A stretch of DNA of 6,309 nucleotides. Source: Pseudomonadota bacterium (GTDB lineage Bacteria; Pseudomonadota; Gammaproteobacteria; Burkholderiales; Sulfuriferulaceae). A program made the translations under genes and the position numbers. Under the pieces are notes generated by a model that worked only from the letters and a program-made list of their open reading frames with translations, was not told the DNA's origin and made no database searches. Numbering within the stretch: position 1 is the first letter of the stretch; every line of letters starts with the position of its first letter. The stretch is taken from the NCBI GenBank assembly GCA_021790625.1, contig JAJYGL010000135.1, forward strand, positions 1 to 6,309. Direction: 5' to 3'. Of the stretch, positions 1-6,309 are shown piece after piece.

Positions 1-390
1 CATCACGAAGGATCTGTGCCCGTGCATTGCATTGCCAAACTCGGGGACGGTATGCCGGCATTTGGTATCGTGGCTGCGGTGATGGGGGTGGTGCATACGA
101 TGGAATCCGTTGGCGCGCCACCGGCTGAGTTGGGTATATTGATTGCGCATGCGCTGGTGGGGACGTTTTTGGGGATTTTGTTGGCGTATGGCTTTGTAGG
201 GCCGTTGAGTGGTTTGCTGGAACAGAAACTGGATGAATCGAGCAAGATGCTGCAGTGTGTAAAAATTACTCTGCTGGCCAGTTTGAATGGTTATGCCCCT
301 TCGTTGGCGGTTGAGTTTGGTCGCAAGGTGTTGTATTCGACCGAACGCCCCGGTTTTACAGAGCTGGAAGATCACGTGAAGAGAAAATGA
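1..390 (+). CDS. motA: Flagellar motor stator protein MotA, C-terminal part (5' end outside window)
   Basis: MotA is the inner-membrane subunit of the proton-driven flagellar stator. It surrounds MotB, and its cytoplasmic loop pushes on the rotor protein FliG. The reading frame is open from base 1, so the GTG at 16 is internal and not a start; 129 residues are visible. They cover transmembrane helix 3 (about 18-36, with DGMPAFGIVAAV), helix 4 (about 44-66, LGILIAHALVGTFLGILLAYG) and the cytoplasmic tail (QCVKITLLASLNGYAPS, then VEFGRK and RPGF.ELE). Prolines 19 and 68 are 49 residues apart, the same spacing as the functionally important P173 and P222 of E. coli MotA as I recall it. By that alignment about 154 residues are missing on the left. 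The family assignment is very secure. motB follows 51 nt downstream on the same strand, as expected for a motAB operon. Confidence 0.96.
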   Translation, partial: HHEGSVPVHCIAKLGDGMPAFGIVAAVMGVVHTMESVGAPPAELGILIAHALVGTFLGILLAYGFVGPLSGLLEQKLDESSKMLQCVKITLLASLNGYAPSLAVEFGRKVLYSTERPGFTELEDHVKRK

Positions 391-399
391 AGCTCGTGG

Positions 400-416
400 T
401 TGCAGCGTGGCTGCAA
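400..416 (+). other. Small perfect hairpin in the motA-motB gap
   Basis: TTGCAG (400-405) and CTGCAA (411-416) form a perfect 6-bp stem around the 5-nt loop CGTGG. It starts 10 nt after the motA stop and ends 25 nt before the motB ATG. No T-run follows (the next bases are GATTTGCTGAG), so it is not an intrinsic terminator. It could be an mRNA structure that tunes motB expression or transcript decay, but that is inference. A 6-bp stem can also occur by chance. Confidence 0.4.
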
Positions 417-441
417 GATTTGCTGAGTTTGAAGGGTAGTT

Positions 442-1398
442 ATGGCTGAAGCGCGTCCGATTGTCGTCAAACGCATCAAGAAAGTGGTCGGTGGACATCA
501 CGGCGGAGCATGGAAGATTGCTTATGCCGATTTCGTGACCGCCATGATGGCGTTTTTTTTGTTGATGTGGTTGTTGGGTTCGACCACCAAGGGAGATTTG
601 CAAGGCATTGCCAGTTATTTTGCGACGCCACTCAAGGTGGCGATGGAGGGGGGGTCTGGCAGTGGCGATAGCTCCAGCGTTATCAAGGGGGGAGGCAAAG
701 ACCTGACTCGTCAGGAAGGGCAGGTGCAGAATGCCAGTGCAAAATTGCGCAAAAAGACGTTTGACCTGAAAGGGGCGGAAGCCAGCTTGAGGCAACAGGA
801 AAAGCTGCGCCTGGAGACATTGAAAGCCCAGATTCAGGCGGCAATCGACGCCAATCCCATGCTCAAACAATTCAAGAAACAGTTATTGCTCGATATCACG
901 ACCGAGGGTTTGCGCATTCAGATTGTGGATGAGCAGAATCGTCCGATGTTTGCGACGGCCAGTGCTGATCTGGAGCCTTACACCAAGGATATTTTGCGTG
1001 CAATCGGCCAGATGCTGAATACTGTCCCGAACCGCATCAGCCTGACGGGACATACCGATGCAGCGCCATATGCGAATGGCGGCACGGCATACAGCAATTG
1101 GGAGTTGTCCTGCGATCGCGCCAATGCGTCGCGTCGTGAACTGGTTGCCGGCGGCATGAATGAAGACAAGGTATTGCGCGTGGTGGGCATGGCGTCATCG
1201 ATTCCACTGGACAAGGAAAACCCGATGGCGCCTATTAATCGGCGTATCAGTATCATTGTGCTGAACAAGAAGACCGAAGACGATATTATTCGTGATGGGG
1301 CGACGGTGAATACAGTAACCGGCAAGGATTTGTCACCCGGAACATTGGCTCCTGTCCCTGCGCCATCAACGCATGTAAATGGCAAGATAACGCATTGA
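442..1398 (+). CDS. motB: Flagellar motor stator protein MotB
   Basis: MotB is the proton-binding and peptidoglycan-anchoring subunit of the flagellar stator, working with MotA in the inner membrane. The 318-residue product has a short basic cytoplasmic N-terminus (PIVVKRIKK). One transmembrane helix follows at about 26-46, with YADFVTAMMAFFLLMWL. Asp30 in YADF is the equivalent of the essential proton-carrying Asp32 of E. coli. Next come a plug-like segment (about 50-68, GIASYFATPL), a Gly/Ser-rich and then helical linker (about 70-145), and an OmpA-like peptidoglycan-binding domain (about 150-275). That domain has NRPMFATASADLEPY, LTGHTD (201-206), NWELSCDRANASRREL and NRRISI (266-271). The length is close to the roughly 308 residues of E. 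coli MotB; the tail after about 280 is low-complexity (PVPAPSTH). The start is supported by a GAAGGG Shine-Dalgarno-like stretch about 6 nt upstream of the ATG. No key residue is missing, so the protein should be functional. Confidence 0.98.
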   Translation: MAEARPIVVKRIKKVVGGHHGGAWKIAYADFVTAMMAFFLLMWLLGSTTKGDLQGIASYFATPLKVAMEGGSGSGDSSSVIKGGGKDLTRQEGQVQNASAKLRKKTFDLKGAEASLRQQEKLRLETLKAQIQAAIDANPMLKQFKKQLLLDITTEGLRIQIVDEQNRPMFATASADLEPYTKDILRAIGQMLNTVPNRISLTGHTDAAPYANGGTAYSNWELSCDRANASRRELVAGGMNEDKVLRVVGMASSIPLDKENPMAPINRRISIIVLNKKTEDDIIRDGATVNTVTGKDLSPGTLAPVPAPSTHVNGKITH

Positions 1399-1454
1399 CG
1401 GGTTGTTTGGCTGGCAGCGATAATCTTTTGATTTGTCAATTTATTTATTGCTTT
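1399..1454. other. Convergent motB/emrB intergenic gap, no clear terminator
   Basis: motB (plus strand) and emrB (minus strand) end tail to tail, 56 nt apart. The gap is AT-rich in its right half. It contains only TTGA-TTTG-TCAA (a 4-bp stem) and a loose GCGATAA/TTATTGC pairing with a long loop. Neither has the GC-rich stem plus T-run of an intrinsic terminator on either strand. Termination is either Rho-dependent or occurs inside the neighbouring gene, which would make the two 3' ends overlap as antisense RNA. Confidence 0.5.
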
Positions 1455-2990
1455 TCAGTGTTCAGCGCCCCCGGCTTTGGCGGCAGAAAATGGTGGCTTG
1501 GCCAACCAGACCAGGGCAATGAGGCTGAAAAAAATGAGTGATGAAACAAAGAAAACGTCGTTCAGAGCGAGCATGTAAGATTGCCCGCCGATCTGGGATT
1601 GCAAGATGGCGTCGCTGGTTCGTTGGGATATGCCTTGCTGTTGCAGTTGGGCAATCAGATGGCGATAATGTGGATCGAAACTGTTGATGCCTTCAGCCAG
1701 GCGGCTGTGATGGAATGATTCGCGCCTGTCCCATAGGGCGATACTCAACGACGTGCCAAAACTGCCGCCTATCATACGCATGAAGTTGGAGAGGCCGGAT
1801 GCACTGGCCAGGCGGTTGTGTGGTAAGCCGGACAGCAGGATGGACATGAGCGGGATGAAGAAAAACGCCATGCCGAGCCCTTGGGCGAAACGTGGTAACG
1901 TCAATTGATCGAAGGATGCCTCGGTGTTGAAATTGGATGCCCAGAAAGCGACGCTGCCGAAGGTGAGGAAGCTGAAACTGACTAGCAGGCGCAGATCGAT
2001 ACGATGCATGAAACGGCCAATCAGTGGCGAGAGAAAGACCGGCAGAATGCCCAATGGCGCTGCCGAGAGGCCGGCCCAGGTGGCGGTATAGCCGAGTTGG
2101 GTTTGTAGCCACAACGGATAGACGACCACACCGGAAAAGAAAACCATGTAGCCGATGCTGATGGCAAGCGTGCCCACAGCGAAATTGCGCCGCGCGAACA
2201 GAGTGATGTCAACTACGGGATGCGTTTCGGTGAGTTCCCAGATGATGAATGTAACCAGGGAAATAGACGATATAATCGCCAACGCGACGATGGCGTGCGA
2301 ATCAAACCAGTCCAGTTCATTGCCTTTATCAAGCAACAGTTGCAGGCTGCCAACGCCTATAATCAGCAAAAATAGGCCCATCCCGTCGATGGGTTTATTT
2401 TCTGTTTCGGTTTCCCGCTTACGCAACATTTGCCAGGTCAGCCAGGAAGCAATGATGCCAACGGGTACGTTGATGTAAAAAATCCATGGCCAGCTCAGGT
2501 TGTCGGTAATGTAGCCACCGAGAATCGGGCCAAAAATGGGTGCCAATACGACCGTCATCCCCCATAGCGCCAGAGCCAGTCCTTTCTTTTCATTGGGATA
2601 GTTGGACAGCAGCAGACTTTGCGACAAGGGTATCATGGGGCCGGCAACGGCACCTTGCAGGATGCGAAAGCTGATTAGCATGGGCAGATTGCTGGACAGA
2701 CCACAGAGCATGGACGCCAAGGTGAACAGCAGTGTGGCGATCACAAACAGGCGCACTTCACCAAAACGGCGCGCCAGCCAGCCGGATAATGGTAGTGAGA
2801 TGGCGTTGCTGACCGCGAACGAGGTGATAATCCAGGTGCCTTGATCAGGGCTGACAGCGAGATCGCCGGCGATGTTTGGAATCGACACGTTGGCAATGGA
2901 AGTGTCGAGTACCTGCATGAACGTGGCGAGCGAAAGCCCCAATGTCAGCCAGGCGAGTGCTGCGCCGCGAATGGGTGTTTTGGGGCTCAT
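1455..2990 (-). CDS. emrB: EmrB/QacA-type MFS multidrug efflux pump (DHA2 family, 14 TM)
   Basis: This is an inner-membrane drug:proton antiporter of the DHA2 branch of the major facilitator superfamily, the energised pump of an EmrAB-type tripartite system. The 511-residue product is highly hydrophobic, with a number of membrane segments that fits 14 helices and the usual EmrB length. Family motifs are visible in order: motif D1 in helix 1 (VLDTSIANVSIP, 27-38, with Asp29), motif A (GWLARRFGEVRLF, 70-82), motif B with Arg109 (RILQGAVAGPMIP), and the antiporter motif C in helix 5 (VLAPIFGPILGGY, 148-160). The start codon overlaps the emrA stop in ATGA (4-bp overlap), which suggests translational coupling. 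A CCGG-CAAAA-CCGG mini-hairpin (2996-3008) sits just upstream of the start, and I see no strong Shine-Dalgarno there. The substrate cannot be read from the sequence. Relatives export hydrophobic compounds such as uncouplers, fatty acids and some antibiotics. Confidence 0.95.
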   Translation of the reverse strand: MSPKTPIRGAALAWLTLGLSLATFMQVLDTSIANVSIPNIAGDLAVSPDQGTWIITSFAVSNAISLPLSGWLARRFGEVRLFVIATLLFTLASMLCGLSSNLPMLISFRILQGAVAGPMIPLSQSLLLSNYPNEKKGLALALWGMTVVLAPIFGPILGGYITDNLSWPWIFYINVPVGIIASWLTWQMLRKRETETENKPIDGMGLFLLIIGVGSLQLLLDKGNELDWFDSHAIVALAIISSISLVTFIIWELTETHPVVDITLFARRNFAVGTLAISIGYMVFFSGVVVYPLWLQTQLGYTATWAGLSAAPLGILPVFLSPLIGRFMHRIDLRLLVSFSFLTFGSVAFWASNFNTEASFDQLTLPRFAQGLGMAFFFIPLMSILLSGLPHNRLASASGLSNFMRMIGGSFGTSLSIALWDRRESFHHSRLAEGINSFDPHYRHLIAQLQQQGISQRTSDAILQSQIGGQSYMLALNDVFFVSSLIFFSLIALVWLAKPPFSAAKAGGAEH

Positions 2991-4126
2991 GGCAACCGGT
3001 TTTGCCGGATGATATTGTTGATCATTTGGTTGGCTGGTGTCATGTCCTGCGTCAGTTCATGGGTTTCATACAGGGCGGCGCCATTGGCTGGTGTGTTGAG
3101 CACGGGGGCGCCTTGATGTGCGTATTGCCGGACAGTGACAGTGGCAGTGGCTGACAGGCCGAGTTGTAGTGGGCGGCGAGCCAGTTCATCGGAGTGCAGT
3201 TTGATGCGTACCGGCAGGCGTTGTACGACTTTTATCCAGTTGCCGGTGGCGTTTTGTGCGGGCAATAATGAAAAAACATTTCCGGTTCCGGCACCCAATC
3301 CTTGTACTTCGCCATGGAATACGACGTTTTTACCATAGAAATCGGTGGTAAAACTGACAGGTTGACCTACCCGCATCTGTTGCAACTGGTTTTCTTTGAA
3401 ATTGGCTTCCAGCCAGATTTGTGTTGGCGGTACCAGAATCATCAAGGGTGTTCGGGGCGTGATGTGTTCGCCGACCTGAACGCTGCGTTTGGCAATGATG
3501 GCGTCAGTCGGTGCCAGGATGTGGGTGCGTTGCAAGGCAAGCCATGCTTCGCGCAGTGTGGCTTCGGCATGCAGGATGTCTGGCTGGGTGTCAAGCGTGG
3601 TATGCGCAACGATTGCTCTGGCAGCATCGCGCTGACGAATAGCATTGGTTAGTTGTGCCCGTGCGGCAATGACAGCGTCTTGTGCGTGCTGGACATCTTC
3701 GCGTGAAATGGCATGGCTGTCATGGATGGTGGTGCGGCGGGCAAGGTCTCCCTGTGCGCGGGCGAGTTCGGCCCGGCGCTGTTGCACCAGGGCGTCCGCA
3801 GCTTTTGTGGCCTGATAATGCTGTTCGACATTGCGTACGGTCTGAGCCAGCATTGCCTTTGCTTTGTCGAGTGCAAGCCGGGCGTCGGTTTCATCAAGCG
3901 TGAGCAGCGTTGCTCCCTGTTTGACAAATTCCGGCGCGTCGGCGTTGATACTTTGTACGTTGCCGCTGGTTTGCGCCATCAATTGCACCAGATTGCCGGT
4001 GATATAGGCGTCGTCGGTGTTTTCTTCAAAGCGGCCGATTGTCCACCAGTGCAGACCGGCATAGGCTGCAGCCAGAACACAGAAGATTGCCAGCAGAAAC
4101 AGGAACAGGTGTCGTTTTTGTGCCAT
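2987..4126 (-). CDS. emrA: EmrA-type membrane-fusion (periplasmic adaptor) protein, HlyD family
   Basis: This is the periplasmic adaptor that joins the EmrB pump to the outer-membrane channel. From the ATG at 4126 the product is 379 residues, against about 390 in E. coli EmrA. It has one N-terminal membrane anchor (about 7-25), then FEENTDDAYITGN (33-45), the signature opening of the EmrA beta-barrel/lipoyl part. A long alpha-helical hairpin follows (about 75-190, rich in Ala, Gln and Arg), then RTHILAPTDAIIAKRSVQVG, ANFKENQLQQMRVGQPV and the strongly conserved SLLPAQNATGNWIKVVQR (about 287-304). An in-frame ATG at 4204 would add 26 residues. I rejected it because it would overlap the upstream gene by 74 bp, put a non-polar extension before the anchor and lack a ribosome site. 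The chosen start lies 4 nt after the upstream stop. Its own Shine-Dalgarno is weak, so coupling to upstream translation is likely. Confidence 0.95.
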   Translation of the reverse strand: MAQKRHLFLFLLAIFCVLAAAYAGLHWWTIGRFEENTDDAYITGNLVQLMAQTSGNVQSINADAPEFVKQGATLLTLDETDARLALDKAKAMLAQTVRNVEQHYQATKAADALVQQRRAELARAQGDLARRTTIHDSHAISREDVQHAQDAVIAARAQLTNAIRQRDAARAIVAHTTLDTQPDILHAEATLREAWLALQRTHILAPTDAIIAKRSVQVGEHITPRTPLMILVPPTQIWLEANFKENQLQQMRVGQPVSFTTDFYGKNVVFHGEVQGLGAGTGNVFSLLPAQNATGNWIKVVQRLPVRIKLHSDELARRPLQLGLSATATVTVRQYAHQGAPVLNTPANGAALYETHELTQDMTPANQMINNIIRQNRLP

Positions 4127-4130
4127 GATG

Positions 4131-5573
4131 TCAGTGATTGTCTGGTGAGGTGAGGGTGCCAGCAGGAAAGCCGCCCAAGGCATGGATGACATCCAGCGTG
4201 GCATTCATGGTGCTCAGTTTGATGCGGGTTTGAGTTTGTCTGGCTGCTTGTTGTGCCAAAACATCCTGTAAAGCGGGAATGTTGTTGTCCAAGCCGGCTT
4301 GCCAACGTTGTTCGGCCAGCTGTTGTGTGTATTGCAGGTGATGGATGAGGTGTTGCTGGGTTTCTTCTTCGCGGGCAAGTGTGTGCAGGTTGGACAACGC
4401 GGAGGCGGTTTCTTGCATGGCGTGGAAAATGGTCTGGTTGTAATCTTCCACAGCCATGTCATATCTAGCGTAACTGGCGCCCAACGTGGCGCGAATGGTA
4501 TTGCGGTTGAAAATAGGCAGATGGACAGCAGGGCCGATTGAAGTCATTTCGCTGTCGCTGTGCAGGATGTTTGCAAAGCCGATACTTTGTAATCCGATGA
4601 ATCCGGATAAATTGACATCAGGATAAAACTGGATTTTGGCTAGACGGCTCTGGGCCGTGGCCACCTCAATTTCTGCGCGCCGTGCCTGAACATCGGGACG
4701 CAGGCCGATCAGATCGGCAGGCAGGTCGTTCGGTAACGTGGGCAAGGCGCCGATGTTGTGGGGATGAATGCTGTCGCCATAGTGTGGCGGCTGGCCTGAT
4801 AGTGCGGCAATGGTCAGTCGCTCCTGCTGCATGCTGTTTTCCAGAACCAGGTTTTCGTGATCCAGTTTATCCTGTTCGCTCAGCGACGGTGGCAGACGCT
4901 GTTCGGAAGCAAGACCGGATGCAAACCGTTCCTTTAGTAATCCGGTGAGTTGATTTCGGGTGGCTTGCATGGCTGCCAGCCGTTTGTGTTGTTCTGTATC
5001 GGCTTCCAGTGCAAAATAGGCGCGTGCCAGTGCAATCGAGAGCGCAAGACGGGTGTCATCCGCTTCGGCCTGTGCCGCATTGACGCTACCCAATGCCGCT
5101 TGGGCGACTGCACGGTGTTTGCCCCACCAATCCATGTCCCAGGAAAAGTCGGCCATGACCTGACCGAGATTGAAGGTGCTGCCACCAATAGGTGGCGGAA
5201 AATAACCTTCTGCGCTGAATTTTTGTCGGGTGGCAGAGCCATCCAGCGCCAGAGACGGATTGAGTTGTGCGCGAGCGAGATTGCCTTCCTGTTCGGCCAC
5301 CCGGATGCGGGCTTGTGCGCGGGCAACATCTGGCGCGTTTTGTAATGCAGTGCGCATCAACTGGTTGAGTTGCGCATCATGAAAGGTGAGCCACCATTGC
5401 GGGTTGATTTGGGCTGTCGTCGGTGAAACGAGAGGTATTGGATGCGCGTGCGGTGCCAGACCAGCGCTGCTGACACAACCGCCAAGCAACGTGGCGGGCA
5501 GCAGTCCGGATAACAACCCGGACAGAATGCCATACCGACGATGTCGAAAAAGGGGAATCGTTATTTTGTTCAT
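4131..5573 (-). CDS. NodT/TolC-type outer-membrane factor lipoprotein of the Emr-like efflux system
   Basis: This is the outer-membrane channel of the tripartite pump, of the RND/MFS outer-membrane lipoprotein family (NodT, OprM-like). From the ATG at 5573 it has 480 residues, typical for the family. A basic N-region (RHRR, 10-13) and a hydrophobic stretch lead to the lipobox LLGGC. Cys33 is therefore the probable lipidation site and the mature N-terminus. Two outer-membrane-efflux repeats follow. The first has NPQWWLTFHDAQLNQLM, an Ala-rich helix (ARAQARIRVAEQEG) and the strand region MADFSWDMDWWGKHR. The second has the hallmark LIGLRPDVQARRAEIEVATAQ, then FYPDVNLSGFIG and VHLPIFNRN. An in-frame ATG at 5624 would add 17 polar residues before the signal peptide, so the downstream ATG is preferred. 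Neither start has a clear Shine-Dalgarno. It is the first gene of the operon, corresponding to the C component in emrCAB-type operons. Confidence 0.93.
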   Translation of the reverse strand: MNKITIPLFRHRRYGILSGLLSGLLPATLLGGCVSSAGLAPHAHPIPLVSPTTAQINPQWWLTFHDAQLNQLMRTALQNAPDVARAQARIRVAEQEGNLARAQLNPSLALDGSATRQKFSAEGYFPPPIGGSTFNLGQVMADFSWDMDWWGKHRAVAQAALGSVNAAQAEADDTRLALSIALARAYFALEADTEQHKRLAAMQATRNQLTGLLKERFASGLASEQRLPPSLSEQDKLDHENLVLENSMQQERLTIAALSGQPPHYGDSIHPHNIGALPTLPNDLPADLIGLRPDVQARRAEIEVATAQSRLAKIQFYPDVNLSGFIGLQSIGFANILHSDSEMTSIGPAVHLPIFNRNTIRATLGASYARYDMAVEDYNQTIFHAMQETASALSNLHTLAREEETQQHLIHHLQYTQQLAEQRWQAGLDNNIPALQDVLAQQAARQTQTRIKLSTMNATLDVIHALGGFPAGTLTSPDNH

Positions 5574-5578
5574 ATGTT

Positions 5579-5610
5579 GATTGTAACGTGCTAAATTATA
5601 TCGGTCAATC
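5579..5610. promoter_or_regulatory. Possible operator: GATTG...CAATC dyad around the TATAAT
   Basis: GATTG (5579-5583) and CAATC (5606-5610) are inverted copies separated by 22 nt. They bracket the candidate -10 box almost symmetrically. The arms are only 5 bp and I cannot match them to a known regulator's site. A repressor bound here would block the operon, and efflux operons of this type are usually controlled by a MarR- or TetR-family protein. No such regulator is encoded in this window. Confidence 0.2.
5595..5600 (-). promoter_or_regulatory. Candidate -10 box (TATAAT) of the efflux operon promoter
   Basis: The minus strand reads a perfect TATAAT 22 nt upstream of the preferred ATG at 5573, which would give a leader of only about 15 nt. 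No good -35 hexamer sits 16-18 nt upstream (around 5617-5624 the minus strand reads about TGGCGC), so the promoter may be weak or activator-dependent. A second, weaker candidate is CATAAT at 5650-5655, which would also include the upstream ATG at 5624. The assignment rests on one hexamer plus position. Confidence 0.4.
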
Positions 5611-5790
5611 TGCTGATGCGCCATTTTATCTGGTGTGATATCGGGCGAAATTATGGATATTTACATCTAAAAAACATCATGTTAATTAATTGTGTTGTCG
5701 TTGTTTTTTTATCAAGACATCTTGTTGGTTTCAGGCAGCGCGTGTGACTGATGGGGTGATAATGGAAAAATTAGTGCCTGTGGAGAGAGA

Positions 5791-6309
5791 ATGCACGATA
5801 GGAATAAGACAGTGTTCGGATTGTCCAGGCTTTGGCGCTTGGTGCAGGAAGGAGGGGATCTGGCCCGGGTGGTCGCACAGGCTGCCGAGGAGCCGGATAA
5901 TGCTGTTATGTTGATGCAGATGTCTTTTGTTTTGCAGATTACCGGTCAACGGGAAGCGGGATTGGCGTTGCAGGCACGCGCGTTGCAATTACAGCGTCAT
6001 TTCAGTATCCCGGCTCGACATGAGCCAGTCATGGTACGTGTGTTGGTGTTGTTGCGTGCAGGTGACATGATGGATAACACGCCAATTGATTTCTTGCTGG
6101 AGGACAGCGATATCAGCATGGAATATTTATACCTGTCCGAATTCGTAACGGAGTTGGCGGATTGTCCGGCACACGACCTTGTTTTTGTCGCTGTGGGTGA
6201 ATCTACTGCGAATCGGCCGATGCTGGAGCGTTTGGGTCATGCGTTGCAAAATTGGCCGAGTCCGGTTTTCAACCTGCCACAAAAAATTTGCGGGCTTGCC
6301 CGGCACACG
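5791..6309 (+). CDS. Unidentified protein with TPR-like N-terminus, 3' end outside window
   Basis: An open frame begins at ATG 5791 and runs to the last base without a stop, giving 173 visible residues. The start is well supported: GGAGA lies at 5782-5786, about 4 nt upstream, and the frame has a stop at 5749 with no earlier ATG after it. Residues about 1-75 look all-helical and contain a TPR-like repeat (EPDNAVMLMQMSFVLQITG, then EAGLALQARALQLQ; about 34-69). Residues about 125-170 look like the start of an alpha/beta domain: a strand HDLVFVAVGES, then NRPMLERLGHALQNWPSPVFNLPQKI. This resembles, from memory, the opening of TPR-plus-ATP-grasp hypothetical proteins, in which a carboxylate-amine ligase-like domain follows. 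The ATP-grasp core lies beyond the window, so the function stays open. There is no signal peptide or membrane helix, so it is probably cytoplasmic. It is divergent from the efflux operon, and nothing shows that the two are functionally linked. Confidence 0.8.
   Translation, partial: MHDRNKTVFGLSRLWRLVQEGGDLARVVAQAAEEPDNAVMLMQMSFVLQITGQREAGLALQARALQLQRHFSIPARHEPVMVRVLVLLRAGDMMDNTPIDFLLEDSDISMEYLYLSEFVTELADCPAHDLVFVAVGESTANRPMLERLGHALQNWPSPVFNLPQKICGLARHT

Larger units (their letters stand above)
5574..5790. other. Divergent intergenic region between the efflux operon and the right-edge gene
   Basis: This 217-nt non-coding stretch must hold the promoters of both divergent transcription units. 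It is AT-rich around 5648-5715, with a TTAATTAA palindrome (5682-5689), an A-run and a T7 run (5704-5710). A CAAG-ACAT-CTTG mini-dyad lies at 5713-5724. For the rightward gene the only -10-like hexamer I see is GATAAT (5758-5763), without a matching -35. Short frames crossing this region have no convincing coding character. Confidence 0.6.

Noticed and set aside
978..1439. 153-residue minus-strand open frame antiparallel to motB
   Set aside because: It lies almost wholly inside the well-supported motB coding sequence, has no recognisable motif and reads like a codon-pattern shadow.
2996..3008. CCGG-CAAAA-CCGG inverted repeat before the emrB start
   Set aside because: It lies within the last emrA codons and has only a 4-bp stem. 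It may slightly affect emrB initiation but is too weak to list as a regulatory element.
4127..4204. 26-residue N-terminal extension of EmrA from ATG 4204
   Set aside because: It would overlap the upstream gene by 74 bp, has no ribosome site, and the family starts just before the membrane anchor, as the ATG at 4126 does.
5713..5724. CAAG-ACAT-CTTG dyad next to a T7 run, considered as a terminator
   Set aside because: The stem is only 4 bp. The T-run precedes it on the plus strand and becomes an A-run on the minus strand, so it cannot act as an intrinsic terminator in either direction.
5758..5763. GATAAT as the -10 box for the right-edge gene
   Set aside because: It is one mismatch from consensus but has no -35 at suitable spacing and no extended -10 TG, so it is too weak to annotate.
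5690..5988. Two short open frames (plus 5690-5914, minus 5731-5988) around the start of the right-edge gene
   Set aside because: They overlap the better-supported frame starting at 5791, which has a Shine-Dalgarno, stays open to the window end and has TPR-like character. Their own translations look non-coding.

Overview
The window looks like chromosomal DNA from a Gram-negative bacterium, most likely a betaproteobacterium. GC is near-balanced. MotA and MotB are of the proteobacterial proton-driven type, and the efflux operon includes an outer-membrane lipoprotein. The genus cannot be fixed from the sequence. I see no tRNA, rRNA, CRISPR array, insertion sequence or phage gene.

Layout. (1) 1-1398, plus strand: the 3' end of motA, cut by the left edge, then a complete motB. 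Together they encode the flagellar stator. A small perfect hairpin lies in the 51-nt gap between them. (2) 1399-1454: a 56-nt convergent gap with no convincing terminator. (3) 1455-5573, minus strand: a compact three-gene operon, read right to left. It encodes a NodT/TolC-like outer-membrane factor lipoprotein, an EmrA-type membrane-fusion protein and an EmrB-type 14-helix MFS pump. The first two genes are 4 nt apart and the last two overlap by 4 nt. Together they would form one tripartite drug efflux channel across both membranes. (4) 5574-5790: an AT-rich divergent intergenic region with a perfect TATAAT on the minus strand inside a short dyad. (5) 5791-6309, plus strand: the first 173 codons of a gene that runs off the right edge. 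It has a good ribosome binding site, a TPR-like helical N-terminus and the start of a second domain I cannot name with certainty.

The stator genes and the efflux operon are standard, well-conserved systems, and I found no clear sign of a new system in them. The least explained item is the partial gene at the right edge, which needs the sequence beyond 6309 to interpret. No MarR/EmrR- or TetR-type regulator of the efflux operon is encoded in the window.
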